A stretch of DNA of 64,000 nucleotides from Chryseobacterium sp. ON_d1. Lineage in GTDB: Bacteria; Bacteroidota; Bacteroidia; Flavobacteriales; Weeksellaceae. The position numbers and the translations under genes are program-made. Positions within the stretch are counted from its first letter, which is position 1. Each line of letters starts with the position of its first letter. Shown here in pieces: positions 42,899 to 51,702 of the stretch. The DNA is taken from NCBI RefSeq assembly GCF_006829085.1, contig NZ_BJTC01000007.1:172121-236120 (forward strand). The letters are read 5' to 3'. The notes under the pieces are model-generated. The model was not told the origin of the DNA. It made no database searches and saw only the letters and a list, made by a program, of their open reading frames with translations.

Positions 42899-44596
42899 AT
42901 GAAAAAATATATACTATTAACAGTTGCCTGCGCATTTCTGTTGGGAACAACTTCCTGCAACGATTTTTTGGACAATGAGCCAAGAGGCGTTCTTTCCGAA
43001 GCCGATGTTGTAACGCCGGAAAATGTGGACGGTTTTGTGATCGCAGCTTATGCAGCACTTGGAAACGACCATTACGACACGCCTTTCAGCCTTTGGCCGT
43101 ACGGAAATGTGCGTTCTGACGATGCTTACAAAGGCGGAAGCGGAACCAATGATATCCAAGCATTTCACTTTTTTGAAATTTCCAACAATATCCGTTCGGA
43201 CTTTGGTGAATTGGACCGTCTCTGGTATCTGCATTATGTGGGAATCGGAAGATGCAACAAAGCAATTGCAGCGCTTAACCAGCTTTCTGAAGCGCAATAT
43301 CCGAACAAGAAGAAACGTATTGCCGAGATGAAATTCGTGAGAGGACATTTTTATTTTATGCTGAAAATCCTCTTCAAATATGTGCCTTACGTGGATGAAA
43401 ATACACCAATTGACGATTATCCGAAAATCTCCAACCGTGCGAAAACCGACCAGCAATTGTGGGATGCCATTGCTTCCAATTTTGAAGATGCTGCCGCCGA
43501 TTTGCCGTCAACGCAATCCGAAGTCGGAAGACCAAAGAAAAGTGCGGCTTATGCATATTTGGCAAAAGTGCGATTGTACCAGGCCTATGAGCAGGACGAC
43601 AATTATACAGTAACTCAGATCAATCCGGCAACACTTCAGAAATCCATTGATGCGGCTAATCAGGTGATCGGAAATTATACTCTTGAATCAGATTTCGGGT
43701 ACAATTTTCTCCCGGGAACGCACGAAAATGGTCCGGAATCGGTTTTCTCAATTCAATATTCTGACAATGACGGAACGCTTTTCGGAAGACTGAATTATGG
43801 GGATGTGCTTTCTCTGCCGCAAGGTTTGGGATGCTGCGATTTCCACAAACCAAGCCAGAATCTGGTGAACGCTTTCAAGACAACGCCTCAAGGTCTGCCA
43901 ATGTTCGATACGTATAATGACACGGATTTGAATTACAATCAGCTCAATAATTACAAAGTAGATCCAAGACTTTACCACACGGTTGCTTTGCCGGGATTGC
44001 CTTGGAAATACGAGGAAAACAAAATCTATCAGGAAAGCTGGAACAGGAGCCCGGGAACTTATGGTTATTATGCTTCATTAAAAGAAAATGTACCGGTTGG
44101 CTGTGGCTGTACCGTAAATGTTGACCCTTTTTATGGCAACTCTAAAAATAGAATCATCATCCGCTATTCCGATGTGTTGCTAATGAAAGCTGAGGCGTTG
44201 ACAGAGCTTGGACAAATCAACGAAGCGTTGCCATTGATTAATCAGGTGAGACAACGTGCAGCAAACAGCACCGTTTTGACCGGAAGTTACACTTCAAACA
44301 ATCTGATCAGCAAATATGAACCGGGTGTGAACTGTACTTGGAATCAGGATTTTGCAAGAAAAGCCTTGAGATGGGAGCGTAGAATGGAATTTGCAATGGA
44401 AGGCAGCCGTTTCTTCGACCTTGTGAGATGGGGAACTGCAGCAGGTACGATGAATACCTATTATTCCGGAGAAAAAACGAAAAGATCTTACTATTCCCAG
44501 GCAGGATTTGACCATGGAATTGAAGAATACTGCCCGATTCCATTGGCTCAGATCAATTTCAGCCAGGGATTGTACAAGCAAAATAACGGTTATTAA
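42899..44596 (+). CDS. susD: SusD-like surface glycan-binding lipoprotein
   Basis: About 565 residues from ATG 42899 (MKKYILLTVACAFLLGTTSC); an in-frame ATG at 42851 would put 16 polar residues before the signal and is unlikely. Lipobox GTTSC, then NDFLDNEPRGVLSE typical of SusD starts, TPR-like helices (RCNKAIAALNQL; KFVRGHFYFMLKILF; AYAYLAKVRLYQAYEQ) and the C-terminal RWERRMEFAMEGSRFFDLVR signature. It caps the SusC barrel and binds fructan at the cell surface. Confidence 0.92.
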   Translation: MKKYILLTVACAFLLGTTSCNDFLDNEPRGVLSEADVVTPENVDGFVIAAYAALGNDHYDTPFSLWPYGNVRSDDAYKGGSGTNDIQAFHFFEISNNIRSDFGELDRLWYLHYVGIGRCNKAIAALNQLSEAQYPNKKKRIAEMKFVRGHFYFMLKILFKYVPYVDENTPIDDYPKISNRAKTDQQLWDAIASNFEDAAADLPSTQSEVGRPKKSAAYAYLAKVRLYQAYEQDDNYTVTQINPATLQKSIDAANQVIGNYTLESDFGYNFLPGTHENGPESVFSIQYSDNDGTLFGRLNYGDVLSLPQGLGCCDFHKPSQNLVNAFKTTPQGLPMFDTYNDTDLNYNQLNNYKVDPRLYHTVALPGLPWKYEENKIYQESWNRSPGTYGYYASLKENVPVGCGCTVNVDPFYGNSKNRIIIRYSDVLLMKAEALTELGQINEALPLINQVRQRAANSTVLTGSYTSNNLISKYEPGVNCTWNQDFARKALRWERRMEFAMEGSRFFDLVRWGTAAGTMNTYYSGEKTKRSYYSQAGFDHGIEEYCPIPLAQINFSQGLYKQNNGY

Positions 44597-44608
44597 AACT
44601 AAAGATTT

Positions 44609-46003
44609 ATGAAAACAATATTTAATAAACTTCCAATATTTTTTCTATGGCTGGTTTCTGCTATGTTAGTCTGGTCCTGTGACAACAATATAGAAGACGG
44701 ATTGGTAACAGATGTTTCGGTGAATGTTTCTTCCTTTAAAGTAAACGGCGTTTCTGGAGACATTGACAATAAAAATGATAAAATCACGGTAACGTTACCT
44801 TACGGAACGAGTGTAAAAACCTTATTGCCAATAATAGAAATTCCGCAAGGTGCAGTGATTTCCCCGGCTTCGGGAACTGTAATTGATTTTTCGCAGCCTG
44901 TCAAATTCAGAGTAAAGAATGGTAATATTTATAAAGATTATCAGGTGACGGTTCAGGCTCAGGTTCCGATTATCAGTTTTAAAATTAACGGATTATCGGC
45001 AACTATCGACCATTCCAGCAAGACGATTTCACTCACAATGCCGGAAGGAACGAATCTTACTGCCTTGCAGCCTGTAATAGAAATGGCAAGCGGAGTAAGC
45101 ATCAATCCTGCATCAGGAACTACGATTAATTTCGGCAGCCCTGTACAATTTACTGTTTCCAATGCGAATCTGACTGAAATCTACACGGCAAAAGTAACCA
45201 CTCCGGTTTCTGGGCCAACAGTCGCATTCCTCGGAACGGCAGCAACCAGAACAGGCCTTACCAATCCTGATGAAATTGCAGCTTCTGACTGGCTTTTCGG
45301 AAAATTTTCCGGAGCAGTTTATGTTTCAATGGCAGATGTGGCGAGTGGTACAACGAATCTGACGGGCATCAATGTGATTTGGTGGCATTTTGACTCGGCT
45401 ACCGCTTTACCGGGTGATGCATTGAATGCAAATGTAACTTCCAAAATCAAAACCTATCTGAATGCGGGCGGAAATATCCTGTTAACGGGATTTGCTGCTC
45501 AATATGTGGATGCTTTGGGGATTGTGCCTTCGGGAAAAGGTCCGAATAATGTTTTCGGGGATTTCTTACCGAACGGGTTTGTAGATGCGAACAACGATTG
45601 GGGAATTTCCTTCAAAGGTAACGAAGCGCACCCTGTTTTTGATGGACTCCTGACCTACGAATCCGGGAAAGCCAATTTCCTTCAGAAAGGAACATTCAGA
45701 TTGAATCACACCGCGTGGTGGTTCTTGCCGGATTGGGGCGGCTATGTGAACGGTGCCGGATGGAGAACGCAGACAGGAGGAAATAACCTGGCCAGTGAAG
45801 CCTGGGACAATACTTTGGACGGACGTGTTGCCGTGGCCGAATTTCCAGGTGGAACTGCCAATAAAAAGTGTATCACTATTTCAATGGGTGCTTACGACTG
45901 GTACAACGAAACCTCGAACGGAACACCAAGCCAGCCGAACGGATTTTTGGATAACATCAAAAAAATCACGGAGAACAGCCTTAATTATCTTGTAACGCAT
46001 TAA
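44609..46003 (+). CDS. Surface glycan-binding lipoprotein (DUF5018-like repeats plus DUF4960)
   Basis: A 464-residue lipoprotein (lipobox LVWSC, Cys about 24). Two tandem Ig-like repeats follow at about 35-110 and 115-195, each ending INPASGT(T/V)I(N/D)F and VKFRVKNG or VQFTVSNAN. A C-terminal domain from about 205 (VAFLGTAATRTGLTNPDEIA; INVIWWHFDSATALPGDALN; KCITISMGAYDWYNE) matches the DUF4960 type. Proteins of this layout serve as the SusE-position surface glycan-binding protein of fructan PULs. Third gene after susC and susD, 12 bases apart. Confidence 0.85.
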   Translation: MKTIFNKLPIFFLWLVSAMLVWSCDNNIEDGLVTDVSVNVSSFKVNGVSGDIDNKNDKITVTLPYGTSVKTLLPIIEIPQGAVISPASGTVIDFSQPVKFRVKNGNIYKDYQVTVQAQVPIISFKINGLSATIDHSSKTISLTMPEGTNLTALQPVIEMASGVSINPASGTTINFGSPVQFTVSNANLTEIYTAKVTTPVSGPTVAFLGTAATRTGLTNPDEIAASDWLFGKFSGAVYVSMADVASGTTNLTGINVIWWHFDSATALPGDALNANVTSKIKTYLNAGGNILLTGFAAQYVDALGIVPSGKGPNNVFGDFLPNGFVDANNDWGISFKGNEAHPVFDGLLTYESGKANFLQKGTFRLNHTAWWFLPDWGGYVNGAGWRTQTGGNNLASEAWDNTLDGRVAVAEFPGGTANKKCITISMGAYDWYNETSNGTPSQPNGFLDNIKKITENSLNYLVTH

Positions 46004-46014
46004 TATCAGAATCA

Positions 46015-47556
46015 ATGACAATCAGAAAAATATATTTAGCCGCTGTGATGGCTTTAGCAACTTATTCCTGCCAGAATCAGGATTCGGTGGCTGATGTGAA
46101 TCCGGATGATATTTTCAGACAGACGAACATCTTTCCGCAACCGCCCAATCAATGGATGGGAAACACTAATCCCTATTACACAGCAGGTTATGTTGGTGAT
46201 GTAATGCCATATTACGAAAACGGGAAATTCTACCTTTTCTTTCTTCATGATGCTAAAACCAAACCTGCAGGCGAAGGATTTCACGATATTCACAGCTTTG
46301 AGACGACCAATTTTAAGGATTTTACTTATCAAGGGAGACAAATTCCCTACGGAACAGCTTCCGAACCGGACTTTGGTGTAGGAACGGGAAGTCTGGTGAA
46401 AGTCGGGAGTATGTATTATTACTATTACACAGGGCACAATGCAATTGCTTCGTTTTTAGCGGGTAATCCGAGGGAAAGTGTGCTTTTGGCAACAAGTACC
46501 GATATGAAAAACTGGACGAAAGTGAAGAATTTTAAAATCACTGCTCCGGCTGGTTATTATGATTATGAATTCCGCGATCCGCATGTTTTCTTCAATGCTG
46601 AGGATGGAAAATACTGGATGCTGGTTTCTGCACAGACTTCGGCTAAAAAAGCGGTTGTTCTTAAATTTACAACAACTAATCCTGCCAGCGGAAACTGGAC
46701 GGTGGAAAACCCGATTTACACGACAACTTCTTCAGAAAATTACATTATGCTGGAATGTCCCGACCTTTTCAAAATGGGCAATTACTGGTATCTTCTTTTC
46801 TCCGAAAATTGGAGTAACAATACCGGAACACATTACAGAATCGGAACTTCGCCAAACGGACCGTGGACTACACCTGTGAATGACCGGTTGGACGGCTCTT
46901 ATCTCTACGCTGCAAAAAGTGTTTCGGACAATGCCAACCGTTATCTGGTAGGTTGGACTGCAAGAAAAGTTCCTGAAAGCAACACTGGTGGAAAAGACTG
47001 GGCGGGAAATCTTGCAGCACATCAATTAGTTCAGAGTCAGGATGGAAAGTTGGCGGTAAAACCTATTTCTACCTTGCAATCTGTATTTGGACAAAGTGCT
47101 TCACTTTCTGTAGATAAAATTATAGGAAATGCTTCTCAAAATGGTAACGGTTTTAATTTGTCTGCCAATTCGCAAGTGATGTTTGGGAAACTTCAGAAAG
47201 CAAATCAAATAAGCTTTACGTTGAACGCTTATGCTAACGGAAAATCAGGATTGATTCTGGCGCAGGATAATGACGGAAAAAATGGTTTTAAAATTGCATT
47301 CGAACCTTCCTCCAACAGAATAGCAAGTTATGTAATGAACGGCGGAAGTGAGGATTTTGCCAATGCTTATCCTTTGTCCGGAATCTCGGGAACCAACTAT
47401 AATGTAACGGTTTTCATCAGCAATGATGTTTGTGTGGTCTATGTGAATGACAAGTTGGCGTTCAGCAATCGAGTGTACGATGTTGTTAACAAAAAATGGA
47501 GTATTTTTGGTTCTTCGGACAGTTCATTCAGTAATATTAATGTCAAAAATCCTTAA
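46015..47556 (+). CDS. Divergent GH32 lipoprotein, Aec43-like
   Basis: A 513-residue lipoprotein (YSC lipobox, Cys about 19), likely surface-exposed. The five-bladed GH32 propeller is recognised by FRDPHVFFN and LECPDLFKM, which carry two catalytic acids. The usual first-blade WMNDPNG is replaced by YVGDVMPYYENGKFYLFFLH, with Asp in VGDVMP as the probable nucleophile. This resembles, from memory, the Aec43-like branch of GH32. The C-terminal beta-sandwich begins near 350. It is placed after the surface glycan-binding gene, suggesting initial fructan or fructo-oligosaccharide cleavage outside the cell. Confidence 0.8.
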   Translation: MTIRKIYLAAVMALATYSCQNQDSVADVNPDDIFRQTNIFPQPPNQWMGNTNPYYTAGYVGDVMPYYENGKFYLFFLHDAKTKPAGEGFHDIHSFETTNFKDFTYQGRQIPYGTASEPDFGVGTGSLVKVGSMYYYYYTGHNAIASFLAGNPRESVLLATSTDMKNWTKVKNFKITAPAGYYDYEFRDPHVFFNAEDGKYWMLVSAQTSAKKAVVLKFTTTNPASGNWTVENPIYTTTSSENYIMLECPDLFKMGNYWYLLFSENWSNNTGTHYRIGTSPNGPWTTPVNDRLDGSYLYAAKSVSDNANRYLVGWTARKVPESNTGGKDWAGNLAAHQLVQSQDGKLAVKPISTLQSVFGQSASLSVDKIIGNASQNGNGFNLSANSQVMFGKLQKANQISFTLNAYANGKSGLILAQDNDGKNGFKIAFEPSSNRIASYVMNGGSEDFANAYPLSGISGTNYNVTVFISNDVCVVYVNDKLAFSNRVYDVVNKKWSIFGSSDSSFSNINVKNP

Positions 47557-47559
47557 TTA

Positions 47560-48471
47560 ATGTTTCTTAATAAAAAAATAAATGCAGTCAGTTTCGGAGA
47601 GGTGCTCTTCGATGTGTTTGGAGAAGAAAAGAAAATTGGTGGTGCTCCGCTCAATCTGGCACTCAGAACGGCGTCTTTCGGATTTCCAGTGGCGATGATA
47701 AGTGCTGTTGGAAATGATGAGGATGGAAAGGTGATTTGTGACTATGTTAGTGAAAATCAACTTGATACCAGTGGAATCATGACAACCCAGGATTATGATA
47801 CGGGTATTGTCCAGGTAACATTGAACGAGCGTGGTTCTGCAACTTATGAAATCAAATTTCCGTCTGCCTGGGATTTTATTGAAACCAATAATGATACTTT
47901 GAATATCGTTAAAAATGCCGATGTCTTTTTTTACGGAAGCCTTGTCTGCAGGAATGATGCTTCAAGAAACACGCTTTTCAGGCTATTGGATTCCAACCCT
48001 GGAATGTTCAAGGTTTTTGATGTTAATCTGAGAAAACCTTTCTACCACATTGGGCTTCTGGAAGAATTGATGAATAAAGCCGATTTCATTAAATTTAATG
48101 ATGAAGAAATCCTGGAAATTGCCGCTGAGTTAGGTTTTAAATCGGATGATCTTGAAGAAAATATCCGTTTCATTTCTGAAAAAACAAATACAGGTTCTGT
48201 CTGTGTCACTTTGGGAAAGCACGGCTCATTACTATTATGGGAAGATAAAATCTATCAACACGGCGGTTATCCGGTAAAAGTAGGTGACACCGTTGGTGCA
48301 GGTGATTCGTTTCTGGCGAGTTTGATCGCCCAATTGTTATCGAATAGAAAACCGGATAAGGCTATGGATTTTGCCAGCGCTGTGGGTGCTATTGTAGCAA
48401 GTAAAGCAGGTGCAAATCCCATAATTACTTCGTCTGATATTGATATGTTTACAGGAAAGACCTTTTCGTGA
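47560..48471 (+). CDS. PfkB-family fructokinase
   Basis: A 303-residue ribokinase-fold sugar kinase: FGEVLFDVFGEEKKIGGAPL (N-terminal signature with the GG dipeptide), the substrate region AMISAVGNDEDG, and the C-terminal ATP/anion-hole motif VGDTVGAGDSFLASLIAQLL with catalytic Asp. Cytoplasmic. It starts 3 bases after the divergent GH32 stop and ends the PUL operon. By context it phosphorylates fructose (probably to fructose-6-phosphate) delivered by the sugar porter. Confidence 0.88.
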   Translation: MFLNKKINAVSFGEVLFDVFGEEKKIGGAPLNLALRTASFGFPVAMISAVGNDEDGKVICDYVSENQLDTSGIMTTQDYDTGIVQVTLNERGSATYEIKFPSAWDFIETNNDTLNIVKNADVFFYGSLVCRNDASRNTLFRLLDSNPGMFKVFDVNLRKPFYHIGLLEELMNKADFIKFNDEEILEIAAELGFKSDDLEENIRFISEKTNTGSVCVTLGKHGSLLLWEDKIYQHGGYPVKVGDTVGAGDSFLASLIAQLLSNRKPDKAMDFASAVGAIVASKAGANPIITSSDIDMFTGKTFS

Positions 48472-48639
48472 TCTTAATTTTGGTCCATTGACGATTCAAT
48501 ATGATGTACGTTGACTGCAATATTAGCTTTGAACAATAAAATAAAATTTCACATGATGTACAGCCTATCATTTGACATCGAATTATGAAGTGATCCTGTA
48601 ATAATTAAGATCAAGTTTTATTACTCTAAAAAAGATTAA

Positions 48640-48783
48640 TCTGACACCAAAAAATAAAAAAAATGGCTCAATTTGGATTAAATTGGAGCCATTTGGCTGT
48701 TTGTGAACTTGACAGTACTCTATACAAACCATTTATTAGTAGATATAGATAATATTTTGAAGGTGTTGAATGGTATTTAAGTT
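48640..48783 (+). repeat. Intergenic hairpin element, copy E
   Basis: Stem AAATGGCTC-AATTT (48661-48674) / AAATT-G-GAGCCATTT (48680-48694), loop GGATT, followed by the conserved tail: FVNLTVLYTNHLL then VDIDNILKVLNGI and TAA. The stem is that of copy C while the tail is that of copies A and B, so stem and tail combine independently. It lies in the 505-base gap after the fructokinase (48472-48976). Confidence 0.7.
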
Positions 48784-48920
48784 ATAAAATTAAATCAGAA
48801 AATTGTCTACCTATATATGATAATTTTCTCATAAACAAAAACATCATAATATCTTCTTCTCATAAAAATCCTATTGAAATTAAATTGGTGCATTAAAGTA
48901 TATTGTTAACTTAATTTATT

Positions 48921-48948
48921 GAAAAAGCGCACTTTGGTGCGCTTTTTC
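48921..48948. terminator. Bidirectional hairpin terminator
   Basis: Perfect 12-bp stem GAAAAAGCGCAC (48921-48932) / GTGCGCTTTTTC (48937-48948) with loop TTTG; A- and T-rich arms work on both strands. It lies 29 bases past the stop of the minus-strand T9SS protein gene. Confidence 0.85.
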
Positions 48949-48976
48949 ATCAATATCAGTTTTTACCGTGATATAT

Positions 48977-49864
48977 TTATTTTTTTATTAACTGTAGCGA
49001 TCCTGCGTTTCCGTTGCTGGAACGCCAGTTAAGATAGTAATTTCCTGAAACTGCATTTTGAATATCTATTGGTAGTTTATTTAGTCCGGAAGCAATATCT
49101 GTCTTATATCCATATACTGTCTTGCCAGCTATATCAGTAACCATGACAGTGATCGTCTCGTTTCCTGAAGCAGTATATTCAAGCTCCGAAAATCCGCTGC
49201 TTGGGTTAGGATAGAGTTTAGCCTTGTTCTGCTCAGTCGCATTTTTACTAAAAGTTGAAATCATAGGAGAACATGGGTTAGTATCGCATAACGCACATAT
49301 GTATTTTGTACAGTGCAGATAATAGAGGGTTGCAGCTTTACGGGTAAGTGTTACCCCATACCCATAGCTATTAACATGGTTTGTGGTGTTAGGACCTCCA
49401 TAATGAAATAAACCTGCATCAAGTTCCGGTGACCAACATCCGGGAATAATTGTAGTAGAACCTTCAATGGCCGTTGGAATCGGATAATATCTGCTGGTTA
49501 ATCCAGGGTTAGAGAAGTAGACCTTAAAAGTACGTAAAACAGGTGGTTGTCCAATGGTCGTAAAGACATCCGGAAGTAAAAAATTTTGAGCAGTCATCTG
49601 GCCTTGGATAAAGCTTTTGCTTTCTACTATGGTACCTGTTTTAAACTCCAATGATACTGTAGAAGGAACATATCCAGGATCGTTGGCTGAAAATGACTGA
49701 TCCCGTCTTTCTATTTTTACTATTGTACCTGAAGGATTGACAGGGACAAGCTGAGCATTTAAAGCATTGCTGCAGAATACAGCCCATAAAATAAAAAGAC
49801 TTGTTTTTCCTACTCTTAAAAATGATTCTGATGATCTAAAGATTTTTGTTAAAATTTTTTTCAT
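48977..49864 (-). CDS. Secreted protein with T9SS type A sorting domain
   Basis: A 295-residue exported protein: a long signal region with cleavage near NALNAQ (about 37); a unique central region with six Cys clustered in the segment around LHCTKYICALCDTNPC; and a C-terminal domain of about 80 residues with AKLYPNPSSGFSELEYTASG, VMVTDIAGKTVYG and GNYYLNWRSSNGNAGSLQLI then KK. 'LYPNPSSG...' plus a terminal Lys is the type IX secretion sorting signal. The central part has no recognised family. Monocistronic with its own terminator. Confidence 0.8.
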   Translation of the reverse strand: MKKILTKIFRSSESFLRVGKTSLFILWAVFCSNALNAQLVPVNPSGTIVKIERRDQSFSANDPGYVPSTVSLEFKTGTIVESKSFIQGQMTAQNFLLPDVFTTIGQPPVLRTFKVYFSNPGLTSRYYPIPTAIEGSTTIIPGCWSPELDAGLFHYGGPNTTNHVNSYGYGVTLTRKAATLYYLHCTKYICALCDTNPCSPMISTFSKNATEQNKAKLYPNPSSGFSELEYTASGNETITVMVTDIAGKTVYGYKTDIASGLNKLPIDIQNAVSGNYYLNWRSSNGNAGSLQLIKK

Positions 49865-50249
49865 AAGCTAATATTTTTCAGATGGCGTTCTTTTACTATT
49901 ACGGGACGCCGTTACCGATAAGCAGGTACAAGTTGTCTCTTTTTTAAGGAAAAAAAAAAAACAAATGAGCAAGTGAGCAGAAAAAAAGCTTATGTGAGTA
50001 TTCCGATAGTCTGAAAGAGCAAAAAAGCTGTAAATAAAAGCGTCAGCATTTTCAGGAGTAACGTGAATAATTATCCCATTTTTAAAAAAAAGAGAGAATT
50101 CCCGCATGAACTTATGAAATTGGAAATTGCCCGAATTCCAAATTTTGTTTTACAGTTATTATATCGATGATTTTACCTGAGAATATTTTGACAAGAATAC
50201 TGGTACGTTTGTCATTTAATTTTCTTACTCCAATTGGTTTGTCATTGAT

Positions 50250-50756
50250 TTGTACATGAAAATAAGCGAGCGCGTTTTTTCTCAGGGGATGTTTGATGAG
50301 TCAAAAGTAAGAAATAGAGGCTGTCTCAAAAGTCCCCCCTCTCTCGGAATCCTGTCTGACAACTTTTGTCATTTAAGGAATTCTCACAGCGTTGGTTTAC
50401 CTTTTGAGACAGCCTCATTGGAAGACCAAAATGGTAAAATCTTGTCGTTTTTAAACATCATCCCCAATTATGCCCCTAAAGAAGCGACCTATGACCTGAT
50501 CCGGAAAATCCATACGGCCCCGGCCGGGAATATGTATGTGCTGTTGCTCTGCTTTATAGAATACTGCTGGGAAGAGGGGTATGAGATGTTAAATATGGGA
50601 CTGGCGCCGCTTTCAGGTTTTGACAGTAAAAAAGGCGTTATCGGAACAACCATACATTTTCTTTATAGTAAAAATAAATACTTCAGAAATACGCGTGGAT
50701 TAAGGGAGTTTAAAGAGAAATATGATCAGCTGTGGATGCAAAAATATATGGTATAA
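50250..50756 (+). pseudogene. MprF-domain (DUF2156) fragment carrying an in-frame insertion
   Basis: A 168-codon frame. After a short start (ISERVFSQGMFDESKVRN), residues about 23-56 derive from a 100-bp inverted-repeat element. Then LEDQNGKILSFLNIIPNYAP, KEATYDLIRKIHTAPAGNMY and YEMLNMGLAPLSGFDSKKGV match the C-terminal aminoacyl-transferase (DUF2156) domain of lysyl-phosphatidylglycerol synthases (MprF). The membrane part and first half of that domain are missing upstream, where 49865-50249 contains nothing I recognise. Almost certainly non-functional. Confidence 0.75.
50317..50416. mobile_element. 100-bp MITE-like inverted-repeat element
   Basis: Perfect 16-bp terminal inverted repeats GAGGCTGTCTCAAAAG (50317-50332) and CTTTTGAGACAGCCTC (50401-50416). 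It is inserted inside the MprF-domain fragment. GAGGCTGTCTCAAAA-type ends are common in insertion sequences of Bacteroidetes and Firmicutes. It has no transposase, so it would need one in trans. No target-site duplication was recognised. Confidence 0.75.
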
Positions 50757-50910
50757 AGCCATGATATCGATCTTTTGGCGGCACCACTGGTTATCAATAA
50801 AGTGATGTGTGTTAAAAAGTAAACAATGCGAACTCGTGTTTATATTCTAGTAATTACTGATCTTCTTTTTTATGAATAATTTAACTGAGTGAAATTTTAA
50901 AAATGTAAAA

Positions 50911-51574
50911 TTGTCGTTCTTTTATGCACTCTTACTGTTATTGGTGATACTAATGATGTTTCTGTCTGTCAATAATGCCTGGACGGCCGACAACTATATT
51001 GCCGTTCAAAAAGAGGTATTTTTGAAACTTAATTTGGTGTTCTCGAACTACCCCAAATGGATGGAAAATCTCACGTACTTTGGAGATGCGCTTCTTATTC
51101 TTTCTGTTCTTTCGTCTCTGCTCATTCTTACGCCAAGGATCTTTGGTGCGCTATTGTTGGGATCATTGAGTTCAGGTTTACTTTGCTTTGTATTAAAATG
51201 GCTTTTTAGTGTTCCGAGGCCTGCGGCAATATTAGATACGGATCACTTTTCCCTCGGGCCATGCAATTACCGTATTTACCACACTAATAATTGTTTTAAT
51301 AGTATTTATGCCGAAAAGCAAATTGAAGAAATTGGTATGGATATTGGTTTTTATCATAATCTCCACGGACATTTCTGTAACGCGGGTTGGGGCACATTAC
51401 ATATTGGATGTTACGATAGGAGGGATTATCGGCTACGTTTCCGCTGTATCAGGTATCATCTTCAACCAAAAATACAATTTATGGAGATCGATATCGCAAA
51501 AACATTATGATGTATTTTTGATTGTTCTGTTGTTGGTTTGCTCTGGCATTCTACTTCAGAAAATAATTGAGTAG
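50911..51574 (+). pseudogene. Frameshifted PAP2-family membrane phosphatase
   Basis: Frame 1 from TTG 50911 gives membrane helices and the PAP2 first motif KWLFSVPRP, then loses the frame after LDTDHFS (about 51250). A second frame carries on from PSGHAITVFTTL (second motif, about 51256) through MPKSKLKKLVWILVFIIIST, TRVGAHYILDVTIGGIIGYV (third motif) to a stop at 51574. Together they form one lipid phosphatase of about 220 residues broken by a shift. The third motif also looks shortened. It lies next to the decayed MprF fragment. Confidence 0.75.
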
Positions 51575-51702
51575 CAGTAGCCCGTTTTTTATTTATCGTT
51601 TATAAACCTATGCATTTCCCTTTATCTGGTGATTTGTAAGTTTAGTGAAAAGCAAAGAAACGCAGTTTTAGTAAAATAGAAAAACAATTAAATAGTAGTT
51701 TT

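Noticed and set aside
49868..50107. 79-aa minus frame upstream of the T9SS cargo gene
   Set aside because: Phe/Ser-rich low-complexity translation across an A/T homopolymer; no homology or start signal.
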